Positions 1 through 12,096 of a stretch of DNA of 64,000 nucleotides are shown here, in pieces. Below the pieces are notes generated by a model. The model was given only the letters and a program-made list of their open reading frames with translations, made no database searches and had not been told where the DNA came from. Numbering within the stretch: position 1 is the stretch's first letter; each line of letters starts with the position of its first letter. Source of the DNA: Mangifera indica (taxonomy: Eukaryota; Streptophyta; Magnoliopsida; Sapindales; Anacardiaceae); assembly GCF_011075055.1 (NCBI RefSeq), contig NC_058137.1:27451463-27515462 (forward strand). Reading direction: 5' to 3'. The position numbers were made by a program, and so were the translations under genes.

Positions 1-3000
1 TTTATACATCAGGACTAAGCTATAAAATATTTGCCAAAGATATTTAACCAAAATGTTGTAGTCCTTACATTAGAATAATCCGTAGCTTCATCTTTTTCAG
101 GTAACGGTTATAAATGAAGGTTCCGAGCATGAGGCCTACCCATCCAACAACACGGGAAGTACCCAGAAAGGATGCTTCCAAATTCAATACCTCAGTCTGG
201 TAATAAAACATGACTGTTGACAAGTTGGGAATAGTTACATTTGCCATGAAAAACCAAGCCATTGGCCTGACCTTGCCATAAACAGTAAAAAAGAAAGAAA
301 AAACCATAATTAGAATGGTACAAAAATCAACAAAACAGAAAATGCCAGAGCCCCCAGAAATGGATACATCATTTGTGACCTTCAACTTCCACAAGACAGA
401 CTGATAATGCAGCACAATAGTGTTCAGTAATTACCTCAGAACCAATGGCTGTCTAAATGCAGAATACAAACTGTAAGTGGCTGTTTTCAGAGAGTGGAAC
501 CACTGCAAGACTAAATGGTTGTCTTTTTCAGGACTTCGAGTTTTCCTCGTCATAACCAATCTCTTTGTCTTGTTCTTTTGTCTTTTCTTTCTTCTTGACA
601 TGGTGATATTGGACTTCTCAAAGAAATTGTCCTCATCCAAAATATGATTATTCCCATTCACTGGATGGGAGCTGCTTGAATTAGAAAACTCTTGGAAAGC
701 TTCACTACCTACAGGAGTTTCCTTAACCAAGCAACATGATAATAACTGTATGGTTGGCAGCACGGAGAAAAGAAGAAAAATTCTATCTATCTGTAAGTTG
801 GTTAATGCATATCCTCCTAATAAACTCCCACATATTCCACCAAAAGCCATTGCCAACCAAGATATTGACTGGAGGTCTCCAGAAAATGCAGCTCTGTTTT
901 AAGAATAGAGGTAACTGATGATATTTAATATCTTACTTTCAGAATATGAATAATTAAGACTAATTAAAAAAAGAGGAGTTCAGTGTCTCTTGATTGATAT
1001 GTTGTTTCCTTACTATTTGTCAATTAGTGAATATATAATTTAAAACTTGTGAACTCAGAAACATGAAGAAACTTATAATGTGCACATACTGCTCAGATTT
1101 TACTGCCTCAGCAATCATTGCATCAACTACAACATCTGCCATAGCTGAGCCCAAATTTTGTGCTGTCAAGAAGACTATTAGGTGCCATTGGGAACTCCTC
1201 ACATAATCATTTAGGCCCAGAATTATCCATGGCACAAGAGACAGCATTGTTGCAATGATTAAGTACGGAACCCTTTTCCTTCCTCTAATTGGAATGCAAT
1301 CAGACAAAATTCTGTGTGCAAAATAGAAAAAGAAATCAAAAGAATTAATACAAAAAATACAAATTTCTTGGCACAACTTGCCCCATTGAGAGCCACAAAA
1401 TGGCACACATATAAGAATATAACCTCCAATAATATCTGCTATGCTTAGATACTAGAGAACATGTGTTAATACAGCACACAAACTTTAAACCAATACTTTT
1501 ACGTAGAATGTTAATACCACTCAAACGTGCCAGGAAATCATTCCTTATACCGTATACATGCAATCTTTAAAAATATCCAATCTATTCTTAAAAAGCATTT
1601 AGGAGCTTCTATCTATGAAATGATATTTACTATCATGCAGGAAAAAGTAGGATACATATTATATCATATGGTATCTTCACTTTCATCCAAAAACTTTATT
1701 TTCAATTCTAAATAATTCATTACAAAATTGCCATAACATTCATACCCATATAACGGTTTTATGCTCCATGGGAAAAATGCTATTGAAGACACAGACTGGG
1801 ATACTGAGGGTGACAACTTAAGCTTGTCTTTCAACTGGTAGGAAACTGCTGTCCATACAAATGATCTAAAACCCTGCATTCACATAACCATGAAAAAAAA
1901 CATAAATGAAATTAGAATGGGATATGAGAATAAAATGAAGTGAACTGAACTTAAAACGAAAAAAAAAAAGCAACCGGGAAGCTGCAGTATCAAAACCATT
2001 CTCCAAAAAAGTTGTTTAATTTATCATCAGAATCAGATATGATTTGGTACTGTTAACAGTGTTCATATGGTGATGTCAATAAACTAATAAGAAATACAAG
2101 GAAACTACTGTATTTTTTTTCCTTATTTTCCAAAGCAACAAATTCTGATACAAGCTTGTGCATCAAATCTTTTTTTTTTTAATTATTTTACAATGCCACA
2201 TAGAAACTGCTTTCTCAGTACAAAATCTGTTCTATCTCAAGCAGCAAAAATTCAGATTCAATATTGGTTGCATATAACATCTAATTCTCTCAACATATTA
2301 AAATAACTATAAGAAAGTTTAATGATAGAAAAAAATACACATTACTACTCAATTTTTGTTCAGATGAGAACAGGCCAAGAAAGACAATGTGATCGCTAAG
2401 GACCAGAAAAACATATTATTGCAAACATATTGCTAGTCTCCCACTTAAGAAGCTAAACAGACGCCATTATATATGCTGTTTGAAAGGATACAAAGGAGGA
2501 ATAGACACTGGCTGAAGCTATATCTTTCACAAACTTCAATTGAGCATTTAATTCAGAAGCAAAGATACTTCTAAGACCAATTAAATGCAATCCTCATTGA
2601 ATTTCATAGACGAAAATTAAACAAAAATCAACAAAGAGATCGAAACCAACATTTTAAAACCATGCGCTCCAAAAACACCAACTGAAGTCTCAAATCAATC
2701 TATCTATCATCTAAACCACCAAAACCACTTAGAATCAACAACACAAACCCAGATACCATAATCAATAGAAGTCACCCATCTCCACAACCCAGAACCCAAG
2801 ATTGTTTATTTAAAAAAAACTTAAACTTTAACCCCGAAGATCAAATCCCTACAAGAACAAAGAGATCCCACGTAGGCATACAAACATAGCATTAATATAC
2901 ATAAATACACACAAACGCAAGAGATAAATTAAAAAAAAAAAAAGAGAAAAAGAAAAAGGCTACGTTATTAGAACCTGAGTGAAGTAGATCAAACAAATAA

Positions 3001-3055
3001 GCCAAAGAAACGAAAACCCAAACGCTTTTTTCAACTGACTCAGCCATTCTTTCAT
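1..3055 (-). CDS. Folate-biopterin transporter family protein, 5' part of gene (exons 1-5 in the window)
   Basis: Multi-pass membrane carrier of the BT1/FBT branch of the major facilitator superfamily, expected to move folates or pterins; the exact substrate is not shown by sequence. I built the exons from splice sites and frame: exon 1 3055-2975 (starts MKEWLSQLKKAFGFSFLWL), exon 2 1873-1746 (GFRSFVWTAVSYQLKDKL, then FFPWSIKPLYG), exon 3 1311-1090 (SDCIPI, MADVVVDAMIAEAV), exon 4 893-435 (GGICGSLLGGYALTNLQI, then a Ser-rich and Lys/Arg-rich loop), exon 5 266-69 (RPMAWFF, NLSTVMFYYQTEVL, VVGWVGLMLGTFIYNRYLKK). All introns are GT-AG and the phases join cleanly. The start is the ATG followed by KEWL; an overlapping ORF in another frame reads through exon 1 and is false. 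The 3' exons lie beyond the left edge. The motif order is typical of plant FBT proteins; which paralogue this is remains open. Confidence 0.88.
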
Positions 3056-4788
3056 CTTTCAACTTGCACTTTAACAATTTTCAAACTCTCTCGCCCGCTG
3101 TGCTTATGTTATATCATTCGCTCTCTTTCGTTTCTTTATTGTTCCTGAACATCAGTCTTCATCGTTATGTCTCTGCCTCTACGTCAGTTAAAGCGTATCA
3201 GTACAATTTTTGTGGACGTTTATATCCCGGTTGACTGAAAATTGAGGGTTGACCAAGTTCAGTGTTACGGTGGCTATTTGGTCATTTTAAAAGGTTTTCA
3301 GCTCCGTGGACACGTACTTCCTCCTATCAGCACTCACCATGACAGCATACCGGCCCACTGATGTGGCTGAAAAACACATATACATCATCAGATAATTTGA
3401 ATATTAACTTATCATTCATTAAAAATACACTCAAATTAATATTTTATTATAAGTAAATTATGATTTTATTATTGTAGAAGTTCAGGCAAAATAGAAAATT
3501 ACTGAAGGCTGACGGTGAAAATTATCAGGTAACTGCCCCGACTCTCAATCAAAAAATCATCCCACTTACTCTTTTTACATTTTTTTTTAATAATAATGTG
3601 TTAACTAGGAACAATGAAAGCCCAATCATGCAAAAAGATCTCTACGATATCCTCTTCCGTTGGTGTATACATTTGGAGTGGAAGTACATTGTTATCCTTT
3701 AGATTTGAAGATTTTAACAAATTTACATATCACTTTGATTAAGATAAATTTGTGTATCATCTAGATCACTATATATTTAAAGAGATAAAGCATAATATCA
3801 CTACTTTTTCATAAAATGTAAAATGTGTACTTTAATATACTATTAGAATAATACTATTTTTTTAAATTAAATGTGACACAATTTGACCGAGATAATAATG
3901 ATTATACTCAATTACACACTCCAACAATTTGAATACTTAGACTTAACGGTGGACTAAAGTTGTTATGATTGATTTGCTCGAACATTTTTTTTATTCAAAA
4001 AGATATATTCACATTATATAAATATATGAGTCTAGACAACGTGAGTTATCTACGTCACCTTGACATGAGTTAACTACAAAATGTGCCGAGACGTTATATC
4101 GTTAATCAGCTAAGCGCACATCAAGGACCTATCCCTGAGAATTGGTGCTCCAGCAACATAATTATTAAGGGCAAATCATACCCTCATAACAAGATGGAAG
4201 TGAAAATTACCCCTTTTGTTTTTGGTGTTTTATGAACCAACTTGGCACCCATCACCAGCAAATATACAGAACTTTCCCATTTCATCCCCCATGATTGACG
4301 AATTCATGAATGACCCCTAGCCTTAAAATCTCAAGGGTTCAAACTTTCCCAGCTAAAGAGGAAGGGGAGGAAATAGCATTACAGAAAAGATGGCTGACAA
4401 AAAACCTACAGAAGCTGCACTCATCTGCTCAATGATGACCATAATGCCAATGAATATAAGAAAATGAGAAACAATGTGGGAGAGTACACCCTCCCATGCT
4501 CATGAGATGCTAAAACTGGCTATAGAGGAGCTAAACTGCAGTTCAACATGATTTTAAACATTTTTTGTGTCAAGTTGATTTCATATATTACTGCTCTATT
4601 TGCTCTAATTTCTAGTTTATGTAGCCATGATAAGGTTTTCATCAGAAATTTTAGTGATATCCATAACATGTACAAACATAAATATCAGATTATGGCAATT
4701 ATAAATATCACAGTGATGTCATCATCAGTTATGATCTCTAATACATAGAAATCTCTCAACTATAATATAGACACTGATATTGGAGATC
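3056..4788. other. Spacer between the transporter and the Ole e 1-like gene
   Basis: AT-rich non-coding DNA holding the upstream region of the transporter (directly right of 3055) and the downstream region of the next gene. The segment at about 3060-3240 is pyrimidine-rich and probably holds the 5' UTR and core promoter. A 66-codon plus-strand ORF at 4548 has no recognisable content. I see no RNA gene or transposon here. Confidence 0.5.
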
Positions 4789-6695
4789 TCACATGCAGTA
4801 AGTTGGTGCACTGCCATGGCGATAGACAAAAGGTTTGACAGTGTGAAAATAGCCTGATGGATGATTGTAGCTGAACTTAACTCCAGCACTGCCTCCTCCT
4901 AGATGAGTGCAGTGTTCATGGAAACTACTTATTGGTCGTGCCAGACATGCATCCCACCGGTCGCTTTCAGGCATTGTCTCAGCCACTGTATATATCCCCT
5001 TAGCATTTGTAAATGCCTGATAGTTTAGAACTTCCCCAGATTTTGTTATGCAGAGAACAGCAACCTCAGCACCTGTATCCACAGAAAAACATATGTTACT
5101 TAATTGAATAAGATGTGTCATAAATCAGAAAGGCTTCTAATGATCCCAAGGAACTTTTGTCAGATATACTATATATATGCAGCCATCAACTTGACAAGCA
5201 TCATAGGAACAAGATAAAATGGGGCCTGTCAAGCTTTTTCATTCAGCAGTTCAACTTCAAGTCAATAAACAAACTTTTTTACAACTACTACCAGAGATAT
5301 GCAGCAAGGTCAAGTTGATGAGAAAGGGAGACTTCCAACGTCTACCTCTGTTCTCAAAATTTACTATATGCAATTATACAGATGATGTCTAAGTTCAAAG
5401 AAACTAAGGACATTTAACAGTGATGACATGATGACTAATCGAATCACATGGAAGAAACTGAAACAAGCAGAAATTAATCATCAAATAATTAAACCTTAGT
5501 ATGCCATCAAAGCCATCACCCTAGATGATCCTAACCAGTTACAAACTTTATCATGAAAAAACAGACATTAAAAATTCATACTAGAATTATAAGTTAACCC
5601 AAGTGATTATATAACTAAGAGGAATTAGCAAAAGAAACATAATTAAGGCACTGTGAAGTATATAACCATGTCAATTTTTAGCCCCTAAGGAATTATTTGG
5701 AAGCAAAGAATGTTCTGTTTTATGGATGGATTTGGTTGCTTTGAGTTTTCTGACCTTACAGCATGTCCAAGAGAAAACAATATCCACACCATAGGAACTA
5801 ACACAATCAGATGGTATCCTAGTCCTACAAATAGAGGAAAGGAACTCAATGATGTTATCAAAAGTTCCTGCTCAGTGATAATTATTAGAGGGACAAATAC
5901 TTAGCCAGATAGAATAGAAAAATGTTATAAGATGGAACCAAAATCAAATTACATTAATCATATTCTCATAAGAAGTAACCATTGAGAACTCAAAATGAAA
6001 CTAACTCCGGAGTTACTGCCCTTTTAAACCTGGAGGAAACATGTAAATTATGCTGACTCATTATAGTATAAAACCCCTGAAAATAGGCAAAAGAAAAGGA
6101 GTATGCCTAAAAAGTGTAGAGGACTATTCATCATTCTCAGTTAACAATTTCAAGCAAACTCATTTATTTACACTCATCAACAAGCTCATATACCTATCAG
6201 CAATCCAGAGAAACCAGAAATTGATACCCAACAAAAAAAAAAAAAATGAAAGAAAGAAAAACCAATTATAGAAGTGATAATCATAAAATGTCGCCCAATT
6301 ATACATGATATATACAAATTAAACTCATTACACTCGTTGGCAAGCTCCTAACGAAATATAAACCAACAATTAATCAACAGGAACGAACTTTAGCACGACC
6401 CACAAATTAGAATCACAAACCCATCATATATTCAAAACCAGAGACAAAACCCTGTATAATCATATAATCAAACAATATACAATCACACAAAGATTCCAAC
6501 TTTATCATCTGAGGAAGAGTGAGAGAACAGACCTTCAAGAACATGATCTTCAGGTCCAATAGAGGAGTCACCACAGACATCACAGACAACTCTTCCGTGG
6601 ATCTCACCCGTCCAAGCAAAAACATTTGATACAATCATTGTTGTCATAGCCAAAACAAAGAGACCCATAACCAGTTTTCTCTTCTGAGATTCCAT
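4789..6695 (-). CDS. Pollen Ole e 1-like (Ole e 1 allergen/extensin family) secreted protein, two exons
   Basis: Small secreted cysteine-containing protein of the Ole e 1-like family, named after an olive pollen allergen; its members act in cell walls or the secretory route and their biochemical role is poorly known. Exon 1 is 6695-6533 and exon 2 is 5072-4789, joined by a GT-AG intron of about 1.46 kb; the split Gly codon joins in frame, giving 148 residues. An upstream in-frame ATG at 6713 would add six residues. Residues 1 to about 27 form a signal peptide ending VSNVFA, and the mature part begins WTGEIHGRVVCDVCGD, the family's N-terminal motif with paired Cys. Exon 2 carries GAEVAVLCITKSGEVLNYQAF, a TDxxG-like NAKGIYTVAE, and later Cys in DACLARP and EHCTHLGGG. 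The length fits the family. No neighbour suggests a shared pathway. Confidence 0.88.
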
Positions 6696-6827
6696 GAATG
6701 CTGGTTTTCTCACAGAGCTAACCTAACTCCAAATGTCTCAGACTAAAATCAGGCACACAGAGTGGCTCCTGACATTTATTAGCGAAATATAAAGTTTACT
6801 TCATAGCCAATCCTTTGTTTTATTCAA

Positions 6828-7439
6828 GGCGAAAGTACTTATTCCCACCCAAAGTATAATGAAAATACTCTAACCCTCCAAATGTCGAAGACCAAAACGT
6901 CAATTTATAAATAAATTTTAGTTAAAAATTTCAAGTAAGGTTAAAGGTGAAATTGTTATTTATTAAAAAATTAAAAAAACTAAAGTTTGATTATATTTTT
7001 TTCTAAAAAACTCATAATTTTCTCAAACTCAAAATTTGAAAAGTGATAAATACTCAAAGTTTTTTTCACATCTCTTTGGTGTCAACTCACCATCTCAGGT
7101 ACTCAGTTGTCTATTTTGATTAAAAATGGAAGAGAGAGAGATCGGGAGGGAGGACAATCGACGGTATATCATCACTGGAGAGAAGAGAAACAAACTCTTG
7201 TAAAATATTTATCACTTTTCAAACTTGAAGTTGAAAAAAATTATTAGAATTTTAAACTTTGAAAAGAAAATATAATACAACTTTAATTTTTAGAAATTTT
7301 TATTAAAAGATAATTTTAATTTTAGCTCTAACTAAGATTTTTTGTAAAAAAATATTTTTTTAATTAAGTATTTAAATTTAAAAAAGTAGAAAGATAATCT
7401 GAGGTGTAGTGCACCTTGGGTGGGATTAAGTCTATCGGG
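6828..7439. mobile_element. Mutator-like MITE (612 bp), copy 1
   Basis: Non-autonomous element with long imperfect terminal inverted repeats: the left end reads about GGCGAAAGTACTTATTCCC and the right end, read in reverse, GCCCGATAGACTTAATCCC, followed by shared ACCCAAAGT/ACCCAAGGT. It is flanked by a perfect 9-bp target-site duplication TTTATTCAA at 6819-6827 and 7440-7448, the length expected for Mutator-superfamily transposons. There is no transposase. It lies just upstream of the Ole e 1-like gene (start 6695), so it could affect that promoter. The terminal sequence is related to the elements at 17,167, 36,847, 42,837 and 55,803. Confidence 0.8.
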
Positions 7440-7448
7440 CTTTATTCA

Positions 7449-9729
7449 AATAACGCTTTCCAATATTGACTGCAGCATATTTGGATTATACTTTATTACA
7501 CGTCAGTGTTTTACTTTATATTTTATATAATTTTCTGGAAGTCCATGTATTTCTCTAATTCACGAGCTGATACATGCCTAAAAATCATTTGGTTATTGAC
7601 AAGGACTAAATAGAGATTTACCTCTAGTTCCCCTCCATTTTAGTTATAACGGACAAACTAAGCCCAGTTTTACAAGTGGCAACTTTCTTGTGGACTCTTA
7701 ACTTCTCCTGTGCGAAAGTACCAGATGAGGAAGAGAAAAGATAGCTCTTTATGTTTTAAAAAACTGAAGTTCGCATTCTCTCTCAGCAATGGCTGATGGT
7801 TGTAAGAGGCTGCTTCCCCTTTTATTCATTTCTTTCGCAATTCGGGTGTCTTTCATTTTTATTTTGTTTTTCTATTGTTTGATCTGTATTTCACTTTTCA
7901 GTTTTGGTTTTTAAGTTTCGTTACATCATTGTTACATAGATCATGATGAAGTTGTTAGATGATAAGAAAAGCAGTGTTTTTTCACTGTACAGTAGCAAAA
8001 GATCATGTGATGCTAGTTTAGTTCAAAACTCTCAACATGACATTGTTTCAATATAATTTTCATATGAAAATTTTGTACTGGGTATTCATTGTTTCAACCT
8101 CTGCCATTATAATTTATAACAAATTTTGTTCCTTGTTCTGATATCTGTGAAGTTTCTGGTGGTTTTCTATGTGGAAGCTGTTTTGTTATTCCTTTCTGCA
8201 ATTGATTTTTTGTATGGGAATTTTGTTCCGTCTATATCCCTATGAAGAATGATCTGATCATTTTAAAGTAGTGAGCTGATTTCCATTGATGAGCAGCGAA
8301 TTCTGAGGGATAGCATTCTTACTACAATGATTAACAATGAGTCCCCAGTTTAAAAAAATAAATATATATTTGGGGGTTCCAAAATTGATATCTGCATATG
8401 TTTGATACTTGTATTCCTGAGCTTCTTTGAATCTCTTTTGATATCGTTTCTTTTAAAAACAATGTTTTCTCCTTACAATTTTGTTTTGCAATCCTGTAAA
8501 GATTAATTTGCAAATAGAAAATAGTGCACTTACTGATCTCTCGTAATTGATGAATAACAGATCCCGAGGGATGCGCTCATTATTTCTTCATTACTTTGAC
8601 ATGAATTATGGCTCGGGGGAATTGACTTCGTGTGTGCACAAACATTTCTTCGTTCTGTTTGGATGAATATCTTTTTTGCAATTGTATAAAGAGGTTTAAG
8701 CTAATGAATATCTGATTCTTTTAATCTAAAACTTTTTTGAGGGGTTTGTTTCATGAGTTACTACATAAAAAAATATTCTCTTATTAGCCGGTACAAACAA
8801 GTCGATACGTCATCATGTAATTGAATGATAGTAAGAGAATGTTTGTACATAAAGTATTGTTCTTTGTTCACATCTTTCATGTCATAGGTTCTACAATGTT
8901 GTGGCTATGCAATTTACAGGGAGTACCAGGTGAGGAGAGGACGGATTTGTGTAGATAAACCCGGATATATTCATTTGGATGGCATCAGCAAGGAGGATGA
9001 AATCAAATGCCCAAACAATTTAGAAGTTTGATGCATAACCAAGATGCGCAGGAGTGTGGACTGTCAGAAGCTGGAGAATCTCTTGCAGGAGGTTGATATG
9101 TCCTCCTTTGAGAATGTGACCATTGCCACCATACAGTTCAGTTTCTACTGAAAGCAGTTGCTGGACCTTTTATCTGTATTGATGCAGTTGTTGCCACTGA
9201 GGTTGTTAATTGTTGTGGCCATTAAGTTTTGTGATTCTAAAGACTTACCATTCTGATTAGTCAAGAATGAGCCTGTATTGATCTTAATGTATACTGTGTG
9301 TTCTCCAAGCCATTAGAAATTAATGTTAGTATCTTTGTTGCTGCTTTGTACGAGTGAAGAATAATTTTTTATATGTTCTCAGAGATGTAACTGTTTTAAA
9401 TCTGCAGCAGGTGCTTTGCAGATAATATCTGAGAGTCTGAAATAATGTCGCTATTAGTTGAATGGGAATTATTTTTTGCTTTAAACGCTTCATTTAATAT
9501 CAGAGAAAAATAATGTCCTATTATTTTCAGCTAATAAACTGTTTCTGCTGCACATAAGAGTTTCTGTTAAATCCCCAAATAGTAACTTTTAAAGGATAGA
9601 GAAACATTGCTCTGATCTGACATCAATCTACTTATTTCAACAAAATATTAAGATTTTGTACAAATGAAGCTGACATAGCATATCATGCTAATCTTGCAAT
9701 TCACTGTGATACTAATGGGTCAAAAAAGG
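7449..9729. other. Region without a recognised gene
   Basis: This stretch of about 2.3 kb is less AT-rich in places than the RLP spacers. It has pyrimidine-rich leader-like DNA around 7770-7788 directly before an ATG at 7789, a possible donor at 7801, and an acceptor-like TTTACAG before 8920. These hint at a small plus-strand transcript, but I could not assemble an open gene from them. The weak coding hints at its right side are listed separately. Confidence 0.35.
8921..9151 (+). other. Weak coding hint: possible last exon or gene remnant, unrecognised
   Basis: After the acceptor-like TTTACAG, a frame from 8921 stays open for 36 codons, rich in charged residues (begins EYQVRRGRICVDKPGYIHLD), and stops at 9029-9031. 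An overlapping second frame from about 9044 to 9151 reads MRRSVDCQKLENLLQEVD and stops. Composition looks protein-like rather than random, but I recognise neither segment and found no upstream exon in phase. It could be the 3' part of a small gene, a frameshifted pseudogene or chance. Confidence 0.22.
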
Positions 9730-11793
9730 TTATCCATGAGAAAGTCTTTCAGCTTTCAGCAGCGCAAAGATCCTCTCAAGCTTACTGACCCGTTCTTCAA
9801 ATTGTAATTCCAGTATCTTCATTGTATTTTCACTGTGATGTTCTTCGCCATCCTGTATCCACAACCCATCATGAATATGATCTTGATCCCTTGCTTTACT
9901 ATCAGTTGCAATATCAGGTTCATCCTGCAAAATTTCTTCTGCCAATTCTGTCTGTGGATCAATCCTTTTAAGAGCCTCATCACCTGTGGTTGACGAGGAA
10001 AATTTTTTAGATTTACTTGACAAATGTTCAACGGCTGGAACCTGTTTATTCTTCCCATTATCATGCTTTTTACTGTGTTTTGAAAAATCTGCAACAGTCA
10101 TATCATATTCCTCCACTATATCCCTTGTTGCTGCCACATCAGATTTCGGAGGAAAACCCGGAGGAACCAAGGAATCATTGCCCTTCCACAAACTCTTCAG
10201 TGAAGAACTAGAATGAGCAGAGGCACCATCCATTTTATTCAGTCCATCAAACCTCCTTTGTGTTATTTTGAACCTTTTGATAAAGTTTTTTGCATTTGTT
10301 ACCGGCTTTGTCTTAATGCTTGATGAAGTACCAGCTTCTTTCTTTCCTTTTGCGGTCTCCATGATCTTCTTAGTACCAATGAAGCTACGCTCACTGGCAC
10401 CTTGCAGACCTGAAATTGATTGTTTCCACCACTCTGAGTATCGGCTAGTTACATCACCCTCATTCAGCCGGCATGGAATATACAAAGCATAACAAATTGG
10501 CTGACTGTAATAACTCCATGCAACATATGCAGTCTCATTAATTCGGGCAACGTGAACTGGAAGATCTTGGTCCATTCCAAATTGCATCGCAACACGATGC
10601 GGAAGGTATTGCTCTATACATTTAAGGCCAACTAGCTCAGAAACCCTCAAGCAATGAGCAAATGACAGTAGTTCTTCAGACAAATTAGGATTAACCGAAA
10701 TCCACATTTCTTTTTCTCCATAGAACTTGGGAAATTTCCAATTTTTAACAGGTTTTACATAGGGACGCCAATCGAAATCGTCTTTTGATGAATTTATTAC
10801 TTTCCTCACATTCTCAACAATAATATTTTGTGAATGCCAACGGGCAAATCTAGGTTCACCAGTTTTGATCAAATTAGGATCTGGCCTCAAGTGCGAAAAC
10901 CTTTCCCAAGCCCAAATTTGGACCAACTGAAATGGTGAACGTATAGCAATAGCTAATTCATTAACTTCATCTCCCCAATTGTCTAACTTAGTTAAAGCAA
11001 CAATCTTTTCTTTCAATGAACTCAAATCATTGTAAATGCTGGCAAGAACAGCAGGTGCAAGGGCAATTCTAGTCCCTCTAGCTAAATGCACCACAATAGG
11101 AAATACAGATTTGACAATTACATCACTTGGGCTAAGTACAAACCTTGACAACCACAAGGCAAGAAAAGCTTCGTGTTCAATTTCGCTCCCACTATCCATG
11201 AATTTCTTCATCCATAAGCAATGATGTGCCTTCCCGCTTTTACTCCTTTTGAGTTCCATGTCTGCTTCACTCAATTTCTTTTCCAACTGCTTCAACTCAT
11301 CCTCTTCAACAGGGCAAAATACAGGGGACCCCAACACAGAGTACCCTGCAATCATCATATCTTCTAGAGTAATTGTAGCTTCACCCCAAGAAAAAATGAA
11401 ACTTTTAGTTGCTGGACACCATCTCTCAGCAAGACCAAGAATCAGATTATCATTTCTCTTAATTTGATAGACAGAATTCAAAATGGCTTCTCGTATGCCA
11501 ACTTTCTCCCATGCGCATTCATACAAAGAAACCATCTTTTCAACCCATCTTCTCCAATTCATTTGTGGGAACCTCCATCCATGATATGCCACTTTCAAAG
11601 GCCAATTTTTGGGCTCAGAAGCGGGCGGTAAATGGTCAAGACAATGTGAAGGAAGCTCAAAGACCACATCTGTAGAAGATTTCATGGTCGGTTTGAGAAA
11701 ATGGGCCAGCTTCTTAGTAGGAATCCCATCACTTGTTGGTGGAACCGTCAGCGCTTCCCTCACTTGAACGCCAACTTGTAGTACTTTCTCCAT
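9730..11793 (-). CDS. Plant mobile domain (PMD/aminotransferase-like) protein
   Basis: Intronless 687-residue protein of the plant mobile domain family (Pfam PMD), related to the MAIN/MAIL proteins and to ORFs carried by plant transposons. Residues 75-430 carry the domain: the pattern W-x2-W around 80-83, WEKVGIREAILNSVYQI at about 95-111, LAERWCPATKSFIFSWGEAT at about 121-140, and TLEDMMIAGYSVLGSPV shortly after. The C-terminal third is low-complexity, Ser/Lys-rich, includes LVPPGFPPKSD near residue 560, and ends in a short predicted coiled coil (EERVSKLERIFALLKAERL). Known MAIN-type members act in the nucleus in meristem maintenance and silencing; this copy's function is inferred only from the family. 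The frame is fully open from the ATG at 11,793 and a stop precedes it. No transposon ends were seen around it, so it may be a host gene or a fixed element-derived gene. Confidence 0.83.
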   Translation of the reverse strand: MEKVLQVGVQVREALTVPPTSDGIPTKKLAHFLKPTMKSSTDVVFELPSHCLDHLPPASEPKNWPLKVAYHGWRFPQMNWRRWVEKMVSLYECAWEKVGIREAILNSVYQIKRNDNLILGLAERWCPATKSFIFSWGEATITLEDMMIAGYSVLGSPVFCPVEEDELKQLEKKLSEADMELKRSKSGKAHHCLWMKKFMDSGSEIEHEAFLALWLSRFVLSPSDVIVKSVFPIVVHLARGTRIALAPAVLASIYNDLSSLKEKIVALTKLDNWGDEVNELAIAIRSPFQLVQIWAWERFSHLRPDPNLIKTGEPRFARWHSQNIIVENVRKVINSSKDDFDWRPYVKPVKNWKFPKFYGEKEMWISVNPNLSEELLSFAHCLRVSELVGLKCIEQYLPHRVAMQFGMDQDLPVHVARINETAYVAWSYYSQPICYALYIPCRLNEGDVTSRYSEWWKQSISGLQGASERSFIGTKKIMETAKGKKEAGTSSSIKTKPVTNAKNFIKRFKITQRRFDGLNKMDGASAHSSSSLKSLWKGNDSLVPPGFPPKSDVAATRDIVEEYDMTVADFSKHSKKHDNGKNKQVPAVEHLSSKSKKFSSSTTGDEALKRIDPQTELAEEILQDEPDIATDSKARDQDHIHDGLWIQDGEEHHSENTMKILELQFEERVSKLERIFALLKAERLSHG

Positions 11794-11930
11794 TGTTAAA
11801 GCTCACAAACGATAACTCAAAAACCCTCTCTTGATATGAGTTTGTGGGTTTCTTCGTGTGGAAGGTTGACAGAAAGTCGAGAGACAAGGGACAGTCTTGA
11901 AATAACAAAAAAAAAAAGGTGCCTTTCCAA

Positions 11931-11944
11931 GAGAGAGAGAGAGA
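11931..11944. repeat. (GA)n microsatellite
   Basis: Seven GA units in a row, about 140 bp upstream of the mobile-domain ATG. Such a CT-rich tract on the coding strand is common in plant 5' UTRs. Confidence 0.8.
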
Positions 11945-12073
11945 AAAAGGTAGGTTGCGTCAGCATAGGGCCATTCATCTTTGCTTGAAGGGAGTAAAAA
12001 GAGAGACCAATACAAGAAGTCATATACAATGCGTTTATATTTTAAATATACAAATAAATATATATTTATTTAT

Positions 12074-12096
12074 ATTATTATTATTATTATTATTTT
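12074..12096. repeat. (ATT)n microsatellite
   Basis: A run of about seven ATT units inside very AT-rich DNA; no function is apparent. Confidence 0.8.

Noticed and set aside
1345..1563. 72-codon minus-strand ORF between transporter exons 2 and 3
   Set aside because: It lies in the intron; the transporter frame joins exactly from the 1746 donor to the 1311 start of exon 3.
2892..3077. ORF reading MAESVEKSVWVFVS across transporter exon 1
   Set aside because: Wrong frame: the family N-terminus (MKEWLSQLKKAFGFSFLWL) is in the neighbouring frame and splices in phase to exon 2.
4548..4748. 66-codon plus-strand ORF
   Set aside because: AT-rich, hydrophobic by composition, no motif, no splice or promoter context.
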